From: Paenibacillus cremeus
GTDB taxonomy: Bacteria > Bacillota > Bacilli > Paenibacillales > NBRC-103111
Direction of reading: 5' to 3'
Length of the DNA stretch: 64,000 bases
Assembly (NCBI RefSeq): GCF_007786445.1
Contig: NZ_VNJI01000029.1
Coordinates: 23,633 to 87,632 of the forward strand
A program made the translations under genes and the position numbers. Shown here piece after piece: positions 16,335 to 24,583 of the stretch (position 1 is the stretch's first letter; each line of letters starts with the position of its first letter). The notes below the pieces were generated by a model that saw only the letters and a program-made list of their open reading frames with translations, did no database searches and had not been told where the DNA came from.

Positions 16335-16652
16335 ATGTACAGCCGACGGACATCACTTATTTATTTTATGGCTCAAGAAAGAAAGCCTATTTATCAACAA
16401 TCAAGGACCGTTCAACCAATGAAATCGTGGCTTCTCATATGGCTCAGTCCGGGTGAAATTCTTTCAATTGATACATAAATTCCCCAGGAAGAGCCCGAGC
16501 ACGAACACGCTGCGGATGGAACGCTGCAGGTCGGGGCAGACACCTTCGTTGACTTGGCGGATGATTACGTAGAGCGTCATATCACAGTCCGCTTATAAAC
16601 CAATAAGAGGTCAACCAGCCGTTTCTGGCTGGTTGACCTCTTTGACATTCTC
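16335..16652. other. Intergenic stretch with a possible gene remnant
   Basis: About 320 bp between the deacetylase and the M20 peptidase, convergent. A plus-strand frame from 16479 to 16598 has no start codon but reads like protein sequence, ending GADTFVDLADDYVERHITVRL minus its first residue, then TAA. I cannot identify it; it may be the tail of a deleted gene. The stretch ends in a strong inverted repeat. Confidence 0.35.
16605..16642. terminator. Strong inverted repeat between convergent genes
   Basis: A perfect 16-bp stem (AAGAGGTCAACCAGCC at 16605-16620 and its complement at 16627-16642) with a 6-nt loop. The flanks are only moderately U-rich in both directions. It probably terminates the M20 peptidase operon and shields against read-through from the deacetylase. 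Confidence 0.75.
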
Positions 16653-16660
16653 TCAGCAGC
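16629..16660. repeat. 32-bp repeat, copy 2 of 2, spanning the M20 peptidase stop
   Basis: Matches 9320-9351 with one mismatch. It includes the right arm of the terminator stem and the last codons of the M20 peptidase gene, so the shared sequence crosses the coding boundary. Confidence 0.8.
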
Positions 16661-17795
16661 TTTCGATGAGCCGAGCCAGCAGCGCTGTTCGCAGCGGAAT
16701 TTCATCGATGCGCACATACTCAAGCGGGGAATGAGCATGATCCCCTCGTGCGCCCAGACCATCCAGCGTCGGTGTGCCGACGGCCGCTGTAAAATTACCG
16801 TCACTTACACCGCCCGTCGCGGTTTCCTCCAGCGAAACGGCCAGCTCCGCCTCGGATATCTCACGCGCCAAGGCAAACAGCGAAGCCGTCTCTTCCGTCC
16901 GTTCCATCGGAGGCCGGATCATGCCTCCCGTAACGCGGATTTCGGCATTCGGCAGAAATGGCGCCAGCTCCACAAGCTGCGCTTCGATCCGCTTCGATTC
17001 CTCCAGCGTGGCGACCCGGACATCGATCTCCGCTTCGGCATGGTCTGCCACCACATTGCTGCCGATGCCCCCCTGCACTACGCCAACGTTTACCGTCGTA
17101 CCCAGCTGAAAGTCAGTCATCGCATGCAGCCTCTGAATTTGGCAGGCCAGCTCCTGAATGGCGGATACGCCTTTCTGCGGGTTAACCCCGGCATGGGCGG
17201 AAATGCCCTTCACTATAAGCTTAAACCGGCCGCTCCCTTTGCGGGACGTCTTAAGCGCACCGCTAGGCTCCATCGGCGGCTCTAGCACAAACGCGGCCGC
17301 CGATTGCCGCGCAGCTTGTTCGATCCAGTCCCGGGACGTAGGACTGCCGATCTCTTCATCGCTGTTGATGAGCAGCACAACCCGTTTGCCCGCGGGAAAG
17401 CGGCGCATGTCCTGCAAAGCCTTCAGCGCGAAGATCGCCTGCAGCAGCCCCGCCTTCATGTCATAGACGCCGGGACCGTATGCCTTGCCGTTGTCGATGC
17501 GGAAAGGCCGGCGGGCAGCCTCACCGAGTGGCCATACGGTATCGTAATGGCCAACGAGCAGGATTTGTGCAGCGCCGTCGCCCACTTCACACAGCAGCCG
17601 ATCTCCTGCCACCGGATGTGGAACCCGGATGACTCGTCCTCCGAGCAGACGGGTAAAATGGTGCGCGTACCAATCCGCCATCTGGTCGCCCGCTTCCTTG
17701 CACTTGGACGGCGAGTCCATATTGACGCTTTCCTCGAGCAGATCGAGCAGCTCGGGGAGATAGGATTCGATTTGTTCGGTTAAGTTGAATGACAT
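16653..17795 (-). CDS. M20 family metallopeptidase, carboxypeptidase G2-like
   Basis: A 380-residue cytoplasmic-type dizinc peptidase. Metal ligands and catalytic residues are visible in VGHYDTVWPLG (His, Asp), GVYDMKAG (bridging Asp), NSDEEIGSP (catalytic Glu) and GDHAHSPLEYVR (C-terminal His); a lid domain with HAGVNPQKGVSAI lies between. This pattern is that of carboxypeptidase G2/ArgE-like enzymes, which release a C-terminal Glu or deacylate amino acids. There is no signal peptide, so the substrate is imported, fitting its place as last gene after the Pot/Fbp-type importer. The exact amide substrate is unknown. Confidence 0.88.
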   Translation of the reverse strand: MSFNLTEQIESYLPELLDLLEESVNMDSPSKCKEAGDQMADWYAHHFTRLLGGRVIRVPHPVAGDRLLCEVGDGAAQILLVGHYDTVWPLGEAARRPFRIDNGKAYGPGVYDMKAGLLQAIFALKALQDMRRFPAGKRVVLLINSDEEIGSPTSRDWIEQAARQSAAAFVLEPPMEPSGALKTSRKGSGRFKLIVKGISAHAGVNPQKGVSAIQELACQIQRLHAMTDFQLGTTVNVGVVQGGIGSNVVADHAEAEIDVRVATLEESKRIEAQLVELAPFLPNAEIRVTGGMIRPPMERTEETASLFALAREISEAELAVSLEETATGGVSDGNFTAAVGTPTLDGLGARGDHAHSPLEYVRIDEIPLRTALLARLIESC

Positions 17796-17813
17796 GGTTG
17801 TAATGCATCTCCG

Positions 17814-18617
17814 TTAGTGGGATTGCGAATTGGAGCCGAACAGACGGTCCAAACCATACACGCGTTCCAATAAGATGATAAAGACAAGACTTAGTAAAAT
17901 GACAACCGACGAGATGGAAGCTACGAGCGGATCCAGCGACTCCTGCATATGGCTGAAAATCGCGAGCGGCAGCGTCGTCGTGGAAGGAGAAACCAAAAAT
18001 AGCGATACCGTCACATTGTCAAACGAGGTCAGGAAGGCAAAAATCATCCCCGACATGATCGCCGGCTTCAGCAGCGGCAGCGTAATATCCCGGAAGACAT
18101 GAATCGGCTTGGCTCCCATAATATAAGCTGCCCGCTCAAGGGTGTAATCGAAGCTGCTCAGCCCCGTTAATACAAGGCGCACGACATACGGAATGGATAT
18201 CAGGACGTGAGAGAGCAGCAAGCCCGCAAACGTGCCGGCAATCCCCACCCGAGTAAAAAACAGCAGCAGCGCAATCCCGATGATTAGCGCAGGCACTGTA
18301 AGCGGCGACAGCAGCAGACCGTTAATGAAGCCGCTGCCGCGAAATTTGTACTTGCTTAACGCAAGCCCCGCAAGCGTACCGATTAGGGTCGAAATGACCG
18401 CCGTCAATGCGGCGAGCTCAACGCTAAAGAGGAACGACTCCGTAAATTCCGGACGGTCGAAAATTTTGACGTACCACATGCCGGAGAAGCCCACAGGTGG
18501 AAACGACAAGTATTTCACCGACGTGAAGGAGGTCGGGATGACGACTAACAACGGCGAGATCACAAAAAGCACAACGAGAAACGTAATGGTGCCGAGCAGC
18601 CCGTTCTTTTTTGTCAT
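17814..18617 (-). CDS. ABC transporter permease, PotC/FbpB type
   Basis: A 267-residue permease with six helices and a binding-protein-dependent transport signature around ERAAYIMGAKPIHVFRDITLP. The type matches PotC/YdcV permeases of polyamine, phosphonate or related importers. It starts inside the stop of the upstream permease (ATGA at 18614-18617) and ends 18 bp before the M20 peptidase, so all are cotranscribed. Polyamine specificity should not be assumed, because the linked peptidase points to an N-acylated or peptidic compound. Confidence 0.9.
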   Translation of the reverse strand: MTKKNGLLGTITFLVVLFVISPLLVVIPTSFTSVKYLSFPPVGFSGMWYVKIFDRPEFTESFLFSVELAALTAVISTLIGTLAGLALSKYKFRGSGFINGLLLSPLTVPALIIGIALLLFFTRVGIAGTFAGLLLSHVLISIPYVVRLVLTGLSSFDYTLERAAYIMGAKPIHVFRDITLPLLKPAIMSGMIFAFLTSFDNVTVSLFLVSPSTTTLPLAIFSHMQESLDPLVASISSVVILLSLVFIILLERVYGLDRLFGSNSQSH

Positions 18618-19471
18618 GAGGAAAACACCTCTTTATAACGCTTCGTCTCCACAAGCCGGGTAAACAAGGTCACGAGAACGACCGTGGACGCCAGCAGCAG
18701 AAACGACATCGCGGCACCCAGCTGCCAATTCAGTTGGGTCATAATTTTCTCATATGCGATGACCGGAAGCACCTTCACCGATGTCCCGCCCATTAAAGCC
18801 GGTGTTACAAATGAGCTCATGGACAAGCTGAACACCAGCGTTGCTCCGGCCAGCATCCCGGGCAGCGTCAGAGGAAGCACGACGGTGAAGAAAGTGCGCA
18901 CCTTGCCGGCGCCAAGAATACCCGCCGCCTTATACAAAGAGCCGTCAATCTGATACAGGCTGGTAGCAATCGCCAGGATCATATACACGATGAGGGAATC
19001 GGTCAACCCGATCACGACGCCGAGCTCGTTATACATCAGCTTGAGCGGCTTCTCGATCATGCCCAGCTTCAGCAGCACGTTGTTGATCAGTCCTTTTTCC
19101 CCGAGAATAATAACCCAGCCGAAGTTCCGAATGACGACGCTGACGAGGTGGGGCGCGATGATCAGGAAGGTAATGATGCCCCGCATTTTGCTTGTCGTCT
19201 GGGCCATAAACATCGCCACCGGATAACCGAGCAGAAAACAGACGATCACGGTATACAGACTCAGCTTGACCGTCCGCCATAGGATTTGGGCGTAGTAAGG
19301 ATCGTTCACGAACAACAAGTAATTTTCGAATGAAAAATGCTCATGCTTATCCTGAAAGCTCAGCAACAGAATGTACAGCATCGGAAGCAGAAAAATGCCG
19401 AGCAGCACGACCAAGGCGGGGCCGAGCAGCAGAAGCGCGGTTCGTGTCAGACGGCTACGATCCTGCGTCAT
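18614..19471 (-). CDS. ABC transporter permease, PotB type
   Basis: A 285-residue permease with six helices and the EAA-like loop LYKAAGILGAGKVRTFFTVVLP. It resembles PotB/YdcU. The ATG at 19471 overlaps the ATPase stop by 4 bp (ATGA), which identifies the start; an open frame extends further upstream but only into the ATPase gene. With the PotC-type permease it forms the membrane channel of the importer. Confidence 0.9.
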   Translation of the reverse strand: MTQDRSRLTRTALLLLGPALVVLLGIFLLPMLYILLLSFQDKHEHFSFENYLLFVNDPYYAQILWRTVKLSLYTVIVCFLLGYPVAMFMAQTTSKMRGIITFLIIAPHLVSVVIRNFGWVIILGEKGLINNVLLKLGMIEKPLKLMYNELGVVIGLTDSLIVYMILAIATSLYQIDGSLYKAAGILGAGKVRTFFTVVLPLTLPGMLAGATLVFSLSMSSFVTPALMGGTSVKVLPVIAYEKIMTQLNWQLGAAMSFLLLASTVVLVTLFTRLVETKRYKEVFSS

Positions 19472-20568
19472 GATCCTTGCCCCTCTCTTGGGAATACGAA
19501 CACGTCCTCCGGCTTCCATTCCAGATAGACCTCTTGACCAGAAGCTAAGGCCGATTCCTGCTGTGTGCTCTGCATACGCACCATAATGGAATATTTCCCG
19601 ACCTCGACTTCGCATTCCGTATAGGCGCCGAGGAAAGAGGTCTGCTTCACCGTCCCGTTGACCCGATTGACACCAGACGTTCCGCGGTTCTCGCGATGAA
19701 GCGTAATTTTCTCCGGTCTTACATAGATGGAGACGCTCGTTCCGGGACCGACTTTGTTGCGAAGGTCTCCGAACAATTGGATTCCGGCATCGGATCTTAG
19801 CCGAAGCCCGCTGTCGTCCACCTTCTCAATAACCCCCAGCATCCGGTTCGACTTTCCGATAAAGGTGTGTACAAACTCCGAGGCCGGGCGATTGTAGATG
19901 TCCCATGGCGTGCCGATCTGCTCCACTTTCCCATGGTCCAGCACCACAATCCGATTGGACATGTAGAGCGCTTCCTCTTGATCGTGCGTAACAAAAATCG
20001 TCGTGACTCCAATCTCCTGCTGCAGGCGCTTCATCTCATCGCGCAACTCCTCGCGCAGCTTGGCGTCCAGATTGCTGAGCGGCTCGTCGAGCAGCAGAAG
20101 CGTTGGCTCGGTGACGAGTGCACGCGCGATGGCGATCCGCTGCCGCTGCCCGCCGGACAGCTGCTTAGGGTACCGCTCCGCCACATGGGGAAGCTTGACC
20201 AGCTCCAGCACTTTGTTCACTCGCGCAGTCATTTCACTCTTCGGCACCTTCCGCAGCTTCAGCCCGTACGCGACATTTTCAAATATGGTCATGTGAGGAA
20301 AGAGGGAATAGGTCTGGAACACCATACCGAGCTCCCGTTTGTTGGACGGAACGCCGTTCATCCGCTTCCCTTTGATCAGCAGCTCACCTTGATCGGGCTC
20401 CAGGAAGCCGGCGATCATATTCAGCGTCGTCGTCTTCCCGCACCCGGACGGGCCGAGAAAGGAGACGCATTCTCCCTGCTCGATTTGGATATTGAAATTA
20501 TCTACAACCACGTTGGAGCCAAACCTTTTCTGGATGTTTCTCAATTCGACGTCAATGTTTTTGCTCAC
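19468..20568 (-). CDS. ABC transporter ATP-binding protein, PotA/FbpC type
   Basis: A 366-residue ATPase with Walker A GPSGCGKTT (about residues 39-47), signature LSGGQRQRIAIARAL, Walker B LLLLDEPLSNLD and the switch His in IFVTHDQEEA. A C-terminal regulatory TOBE domain of about 110 residues follows, including RPEKITLHRE. The start is GTG after AGGTGAGG. It energises the importer formed by the two permeases and the lipoprotein encoded 11 bp upstream. Confidence 0.94.
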   Translation of the reverse strand: MSKNIDVELRNIQKRFGSNVVVDNFNIQIEQGECVSFLGPSGCGKTTTLNMIAGFLEPDQGELLIKGKRMNGVPSNKRELGMVFQTYSLFPHMTIFENVAYGLKLRKVPKSEMTARVNKVLELVKLPHVAERYPKQLSGGQRQRIAIARALVTEPTLLLLDEPLSNLDAKLREELRDEMKRLQQEIGVTTIFVTHDQEEALYMSNRIVVLDHGKVEQIGTPWDIYNRPASEFVHTFIGKSNRMLGVIEKVDDSGLRLRSDAGIQLFGDLRNKVGPGTSVSIYVRPEKITLHRENRGTSGVNRVNGTVKQTSFLGAYTECEVEVGKYSIMVRMQSTQQESALASGQEVYLEWKPEDVFVFPREGQGS

Positions 20569-20579
20569 GGGGCCTCACC

Positions 20580-21698
20580 TTATTTTCCGACTTTAGGAGC
20601 TACTTCTTTATTGAAGCGGTCAAGCCACTCCGGTGTTTTCTGTCCGACGACCTCCAGATCGAAGTTGACGACCTTGCTGCGGTCGAAGCTCAGCTTTTTG
20701 CTTAAATCATCCGGAAGCTTGACATTCACGGCCGGATTGTAATACAGCTTGCTGCCGTATAGGGTTTGAATCTCATCGGTCAACAGAAAATCGATAAACA
20801 GCTTCGCCGCATTCGGACTCTTCGCCCCTTTGACGATGGTGGCGACGTTCGGAACGAGGTTGGCTCCTTCTTTAGGAATGACGAATTCCAGGTTCAAGCC
20901 CGCATCCTTTTGCACCAAGCTTCTGGCCATGGTCCATGTGGTATAAGCGGCTGTCTTGTTCTGCATATCCTGCTGCAGCTGCGCGGACGTTTTGGCGAAG
21001 GTCGGCATGTAGCCTGCGATCGTTTTCAGTTTCTCGAAGCCGGGGTCCATATTTTTCTCCGAGCCGCCATTCGCGTAGGCCAGCATGATCAGGGCGGAAC
21101 GTCCGAAGTTGCTCGAAATTTCCGCGATGCTCAGGTTCCCCTTCATCTCAGGCTTAGCCAAATCGTTCCACGATTGCGGAATCGGCAGCCCCTTCGCTTT
21201 CACCATCTCCGCATTATAAGAAATGCCCATGGGCGTAAAATTGACGGTTACCCCGCTGTTATCCTTGACTTTCAAATCCGCGCCGACTTTTTTGATATTC
21301 GGAATGTCCTTATCGGAAAGCGGCTCCCACAAGCCTTCCACGCGTCCGCCTTCCTGCTCTCCGCCTTCGATTACGGTGACATCGATTTGGGGGGACGCCT
21401 TCTGGGCTTTCACCTTGGCGACGATTTCCGTGGATACGCCGGAGACATAGGTTAGCTTTACATCCGGATATTTCGCGTTGAATTTCTTGAAAATGTCATC
21501 CTTCATCATTTGCTCAACCGTTGCTCCGTTGCCGGCTACAACGAGCTGCTTCTCCGGCGCTAAAGTGGCATTGGCCGGCGCGTTACCTGCTGCCGCCCCC
21601 GAGGAAGTGTCTACCGCTTTTGGCGCAGAAGTAGCACAGCCTGTGAGCAAAGAAGCGAAGAGTGCAGCGACAGAAAAAATCGAACCCCATTTTTTCAT
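20580..21698 (-). CDS. Solute-binding lipoprotein, PotD/AfuA-like
   Basis: A 372-residue lipoprotein with the lipobox LLTGCATS near residue 20, followed by an Ala/Ser-rich linker. The mature fold has the cluster-D pattern: LVVAGNGATVEQM at the first strand, then the hinge and TPMGISYNAEMVKAKGLP typical of Fbp/PotD-like proteins. It binds the solute outside the membrane. The ATG at 21698 follows GGGAGG by 7 nt. It opens the operon lipoprotein-ATPase-permeases-M20 peptidase and is divergent from an IclR regulator. The ligand might be a small anionic amide or peptide, inferred only from the peptidase. Confidence 0.9.
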   Translation of the reverse strand: MKKWGSIFSVAALFASLLTGCATSAPKAVDTSSGAAAGNAPANATLAPEKQLVVAGNGATVEQMMKDDIFKKFNAKYPDVKLTYVSGVSTEIVAKVKAQKASPQIDVTVIEGGEQEGGRVEGLWEPLSDKDIPNIKKVGADLKVKDNSGVTVNFTPMGISYNAEMVKAKGLPIPQSWNDLAKPEMKGNLSIAEISSNFGRSALIMLAYANGGSEKNMDPGFEKLKTIAGYMPTFAKTSAQLQQDMQNKTAAYTTWTMARSLVQKDAGLNLEFVIPKEGANLVPNVATIVKGAKSPNAAKLFIDFLLTDEIQTLYGSKLYYNPAVNVKLPDDLSKKLSFDRSKVVNFDLEVVGQKTPEWLDRFNKEVAPKVGK

Positions 21699-21727
21699 AT
21701 GAATCCTCCCTAATTTCGTCAAAATTT

Positions 21728-21763
21728 GTTCACTATATGTGAACGTTGTTTTCTATATGTGAA
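21728..21763. promoter_or_regulatory. Two tandem dyads, probable IclR operators
   Basis: GTTCAC-TATAT-GTGAAC (21728-21744) is followed by TTTTC-TATAT-GTGAA (21749-21763), with centres 20 bp apart, two helical turns. They lie between the divergent importer and IclR genes, overlapping the likely promoters. An extended -10 TGGTAAAAT for the IclR gene follows at 21766. Confidence 0.65.
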
Positions 21764-21925
21764 TATGGTAAAATCTTATCATGCAAATGCCTTGTAACGC
21801 AATGCATTTTTAGGGATTTCTTGCAATGCAAGTTTATCTATGAAAATAGCATCGTTTATGTTACACTCCATCTGAAAATGTCACTCGGCCGCGGTTGCCC
21901 ACTCATAAGGAGCATTGGATCCCCT

Positions 21926-22687
21926 ATGGACAATCATTTATCCTCCGTTAAAAACAGCTGTAAATTGATGAAAGCGTTTCTCGATTCCGACAAGGAGCTG
22001 GGTGTCAGCGAGCTCAGCCGTCAGCTTCAGCTCTCCAAGGGAGCCGTTCACAAGCTGCTGATGACGCTTGAAAGCGAAGGCTTTATAAAACAAAATCCAG
22101 CCAATAAACAATATTCTCTTGGATATACGCTGCTAGAGCTCGGAAATAAGGTTCTGACGAATCATAACCTGGCGGAATTCGCCAAGCCGTTATTACAAAC
22201 GCTTGCGGATACAACGCAGGAGTTCGTATGCCTCTGTGCCCGGGATCAATACGAAGCCATCTATGTGGACAAAATCGAATCCAAGCATCCCATCCGCTTC
22301 AACGTTGACGCATACCGGCGATTCCCGTTATATGCCACATCGGCTGCACGCTCCATTCTAGCTTTTCGGGACGATCGCTTTATCGACCATGTTCTATCGG
22401 AGGAAATCCGTACGTTTACCGCGTACTCGATGACCACGCCGGAGGAAATCAAAGAACGGCTCAACCGCATTCGTGCCAATGGCTACGAGGTCAGCTCGAA
22501 TATGCGCAACGTCGGCGTCACCGGGATCGCCGCACCGATTTTCGATGCGGACGGGACCGTCAACGCTTCCATCAGCATGATCGGCCCGACGGATCGGGTT
22601 CAACCTCATTTGGATGCCTTTATCCAACATGTGGTAACGACTACCAAGGACATTTCGAATCAACTGGGCTTTCGGGGAAAATCGTGA
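21926..22687 (+). CDS. IclR family transcriptional regulator
   Basis: A 253-residue regulator with a winged helix-turn-helix (about residues 8-70, LGVSELSRQLQLSKGAVHKLL) and the IclR effector domain with CLCARDQYEAIYVDKIES and NMRNVGVTGIAAPIF. I start at the ATG at 21926 because the helix-turn-helix begins at the expected distance; AAGGAG lies 12 nt upstream. A longer open frame reaches 21746 without family similarity. It is divergent from the Pot-type importer and M20 operon and probably controls it through the paired dyads. The effector is probably the imported compound or its breakdown product. Confidence 0.92.
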   Translation: MDNHLSSVKNSCKLMKAFLDSDKELGVSELSRQLQLSKGAVHKLLMTLESEGFIKQNPANKQYSLGYTLLELGNKVLTNHNLAEFAKPLLQTLADTTQEFVCLCARDQYEAIYVDKIESKHPIRFNVDAYRRFPLYATSAARSILAFRDDRFIDHVLSEEIRTFTAYSMTTPEEIKERLNRIRANGYEVSSNMRNVGVTGIAAPIFDADGTVNASISMIGPTDRVQPHLDAFIQHVVTTTKDISNQLGFRGKS

Positions 22688-22700
22688 TGTGAATAGAAAA

Positions 22701-22736
22701 AAGCGACCCTCAGCTGCTTGACGCCGAGGGTCGCTT
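22701..22736 (+). terminator. Terminator of the IclR gene
   Basis: An 11-bp perfect stem, AAGCGACCCTC with its complement, 14-nt loop, starting 13 bp after the stop. The A-rich side and TTT tail fit intrinsic termination. Confidence 0.8.
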
Positions 22737-22836
22737 TGCAAGTAGACCAACCCATGAAATATAAATTGCTTTCAGTGATCGCTCGCTCCGGGCCGGTTAA
22801 ACTATTCGCTTGAACAGTGTGTTGTTAATGAAGATA

Positions 22837-22882
22837 AAAAAAGATGACCCCCGAACGAATAACGAATTCAGAAGTCATCTTC
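22837..22882 (-). terminator. Terminator of the ycj-like operon
   Basis: On the minus strand AAGATGAC and GTCATCTT pair as an 8-bp stem around a 25-nt loop, followed by seven U. It begins just after the GH63-like gene and ends the seven-gene transporter operon. Confidence 0.75.
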
Positions 22883-22885
22883 AGT

Positions 22886-24562
22886 TTAAGAATATCTCAC
22901 GGCCTCAATAATAAATTCACAATCTCCATTTATTTCGTGGATGACTTCATTATTGATCAGCTTAACCTTTAATGTAAGCGGTGCGTCGCTAGAGGCAAAA
23001 ATGCGATAAGCTCCATCGTCCTGAGGTTTCGCAAGCAAATTAAGAGTCTTACCCGCAAACCAATAACGGTTACATCCAACGGTTCCTTGCCCCGGAGTAA
23101 GCTGCCAAGTCAACTCATTGCTTCTGGCATCACCCTTAATACCGATGGCATGTTCAATCAGATAAAGAATTGGGGCAATACCGGACCATCCTACAAAATC
23201 GGCTTTGTCAGCGTTTCCTGAATCAACGGCATCAGGCGGATAATTCTCCCAAATTGTGCCTGTATCCTTAAAGATCTGCACCACATTATTCAAGTGGTTT
23301 AAAGCAATTTCCTTTGCAAGATCCTTATAACCGTATTTCTCCAAACCGCGAATCACCATCGTGTTCGTTGGAGCCCAGACGGAACCTCGCCAGTAACCAC
23401 CGCGCGGATCGTAGCCCTCCTCATCGGCTGAACATACAGGCACCCTGTGTACCCGATTAAATGTTGCCGGATCATTGAGCCAGCTCGCCAGTTTTTCCGC
23501 TTGCTCCTTCGTTGCCACCCCGGCGAGTAGCGACCAATATGCTGCTATCGTTTTTACTGGAGCTTGCTCACCGGTTTCTTGAACGTCAAAATAAAACCCT
23601 ACCTTATCATTCCACATCATTCGGTTGATGGTATCAGTCAATTGGCTAGCTTCCTCATCAAGCCTATTGATCTGGCTGGCATAATGAGCCGCTTTCTCTT
23701 TATCTCCTCTGCTTTGGCAACGATCGATCAACACTTTGGCAATGTCGATCAAATTGCGTGCGAGAAGTACCATCTCACAGCTAATATCAACACCACTGCC
23801 TAAGTATTTATTGCGCGGATTGTTATCCATGCTCGCCCAATCCGTAACATACAAACCATAATGATTTTGCAGATGATATTGGAGCGCATCATAATAACGC
23901 AGATTCGGTTCATATACCAGTTCCAAACGTGCGGCATCACCCGTATGCTTGTAGCTTTCCAATTCCGCCCAGGCCATGATTGGATGATTCAAATTATCAA
24001 GTGTAAGATAAGGCGGAACCTCCACGGTTCTACCAAGCTTTGGCTGGAACATCTCTTCAAATGCTGGCCGAGCGGTTTGAAAAAGTCTTCTGTGACCGTA
24101 GTGATTGTGAAAATAGGAGTGCAACGGCAGGCGGTCATAATTTACCCAAGGCAAGAAATCCTTACCTGTTTCGCGAACCATTTCGCGAGGAATTTCACCG
24201 TCTTCGAATTGTTTACAATAAAAGTTATCGAGGGACCGAATCCCTGGAATATACGGATTTGCCAGATTGCAAAACATGGTAATGAATACGGTGTCCCATA
24301 AAAAAACATCCTGATTGAACGCAGCGTCGATAAAGTTGCTGACAAACCCGCTTTCATTCGTTGGGACATGCAGATTGCGGTAAGCAATCTCCCATGCTTT
24401 CCAGTAACATTCCAAATAGTCTGGACGCTGCTCATAAATAGGCTGCGGCAGGCTGCTCCGTGCTTCCTCAAAAGAAAGAAGCGGAACATCCTCGTACGAT
24501 TTCTTTTGAAAATACATACCTCTAGGCAGTAAGTGGTGCTTTTCAATATTAGTAAGCGTCAT
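22886..24562 (-). CDS. GH63/MGH1-like glycoside hydrolase, candidate glucosylglycerate hydrolase
   Basis: A 558-residue cytoplasmic protein with the (alpha/alpha)6-barrel pattern of trehalase/MGH1-like enzymes: NQDVFLWDTVFITMF early, GYWRGSVWAPTNTMVIRGL and FVGWSGIAPILYLIEH late, with acidic catalytic candidates in LWDT and in the WENYPPD region. Known members of this group include mannosylglycerate and glucosylglycerate hydrolases. It is the last gene after a GH13_18 phosphorylase and a glycerate kinase, which favours glucosylglycerate as substrate, splitting it to glucose and D-glycerate. That is inference; trehalase-like activity on another alpha-glucoside remains possible. No signal peptide, so the substrate is imported. 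Confidence 0.75.
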   Translation of the reverse strand: MTLTNIEKHHLLPRGMYFQKKSYEDVPLLSFEEARSSLPQPIYEQRPDYLECYWKAWEIAYRNLHVPTNESGFVSNFIDAAFNQDVFLWDTVFITMFCNLANPYIPGIRSLDNFYCKQFEDGEIPREMVRETGKDFLPWVNYDRLPLHSYFHNHYGHRRLFQTARPAFEEMFQPKLGRTVEVPPYLTLDNLNHPIMAWAELESYKHTGDAARLELVYEPNLRYYDALQYHLQNHYGLYVTDWASMDNNPRNKYLGSGVDISCEMVLLARNLIDIAKVLIDRCQSRGDKEKAAHYASQINRLDEEASQLTDTINRMMWNDKVGFYFDVQETGEQAPVKTIAAYWSLLAGVATKEQAEKLASWLNDPATFNRVHRVPVCSADEEGYDPRGGYWRGSVWAPTNTMVIRGLEKYGYKDLAKEIALNHLNNVVQIFKDTGTIWENYPPDAVDSGNADKADFVGWSGIAPILYLIEHAIGIKGDARSNELTWQLTPGQGTVGCNRYWFAGKTLNLLAKPQDDGAYRIFASSDAPLTLKVKLINNEVIHEINGDCEFIIEAVRYS

Positions 24563-24583
24563 CTATGATTACATCTCCATTAT

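Noticed and set aside
17814..21698. Spermidine/putrescine specificity for the Pot-type importer
   Set aside because: Permease and ATPase types do not determine the ligand, and the linked M20 peptidase points elsewhere.
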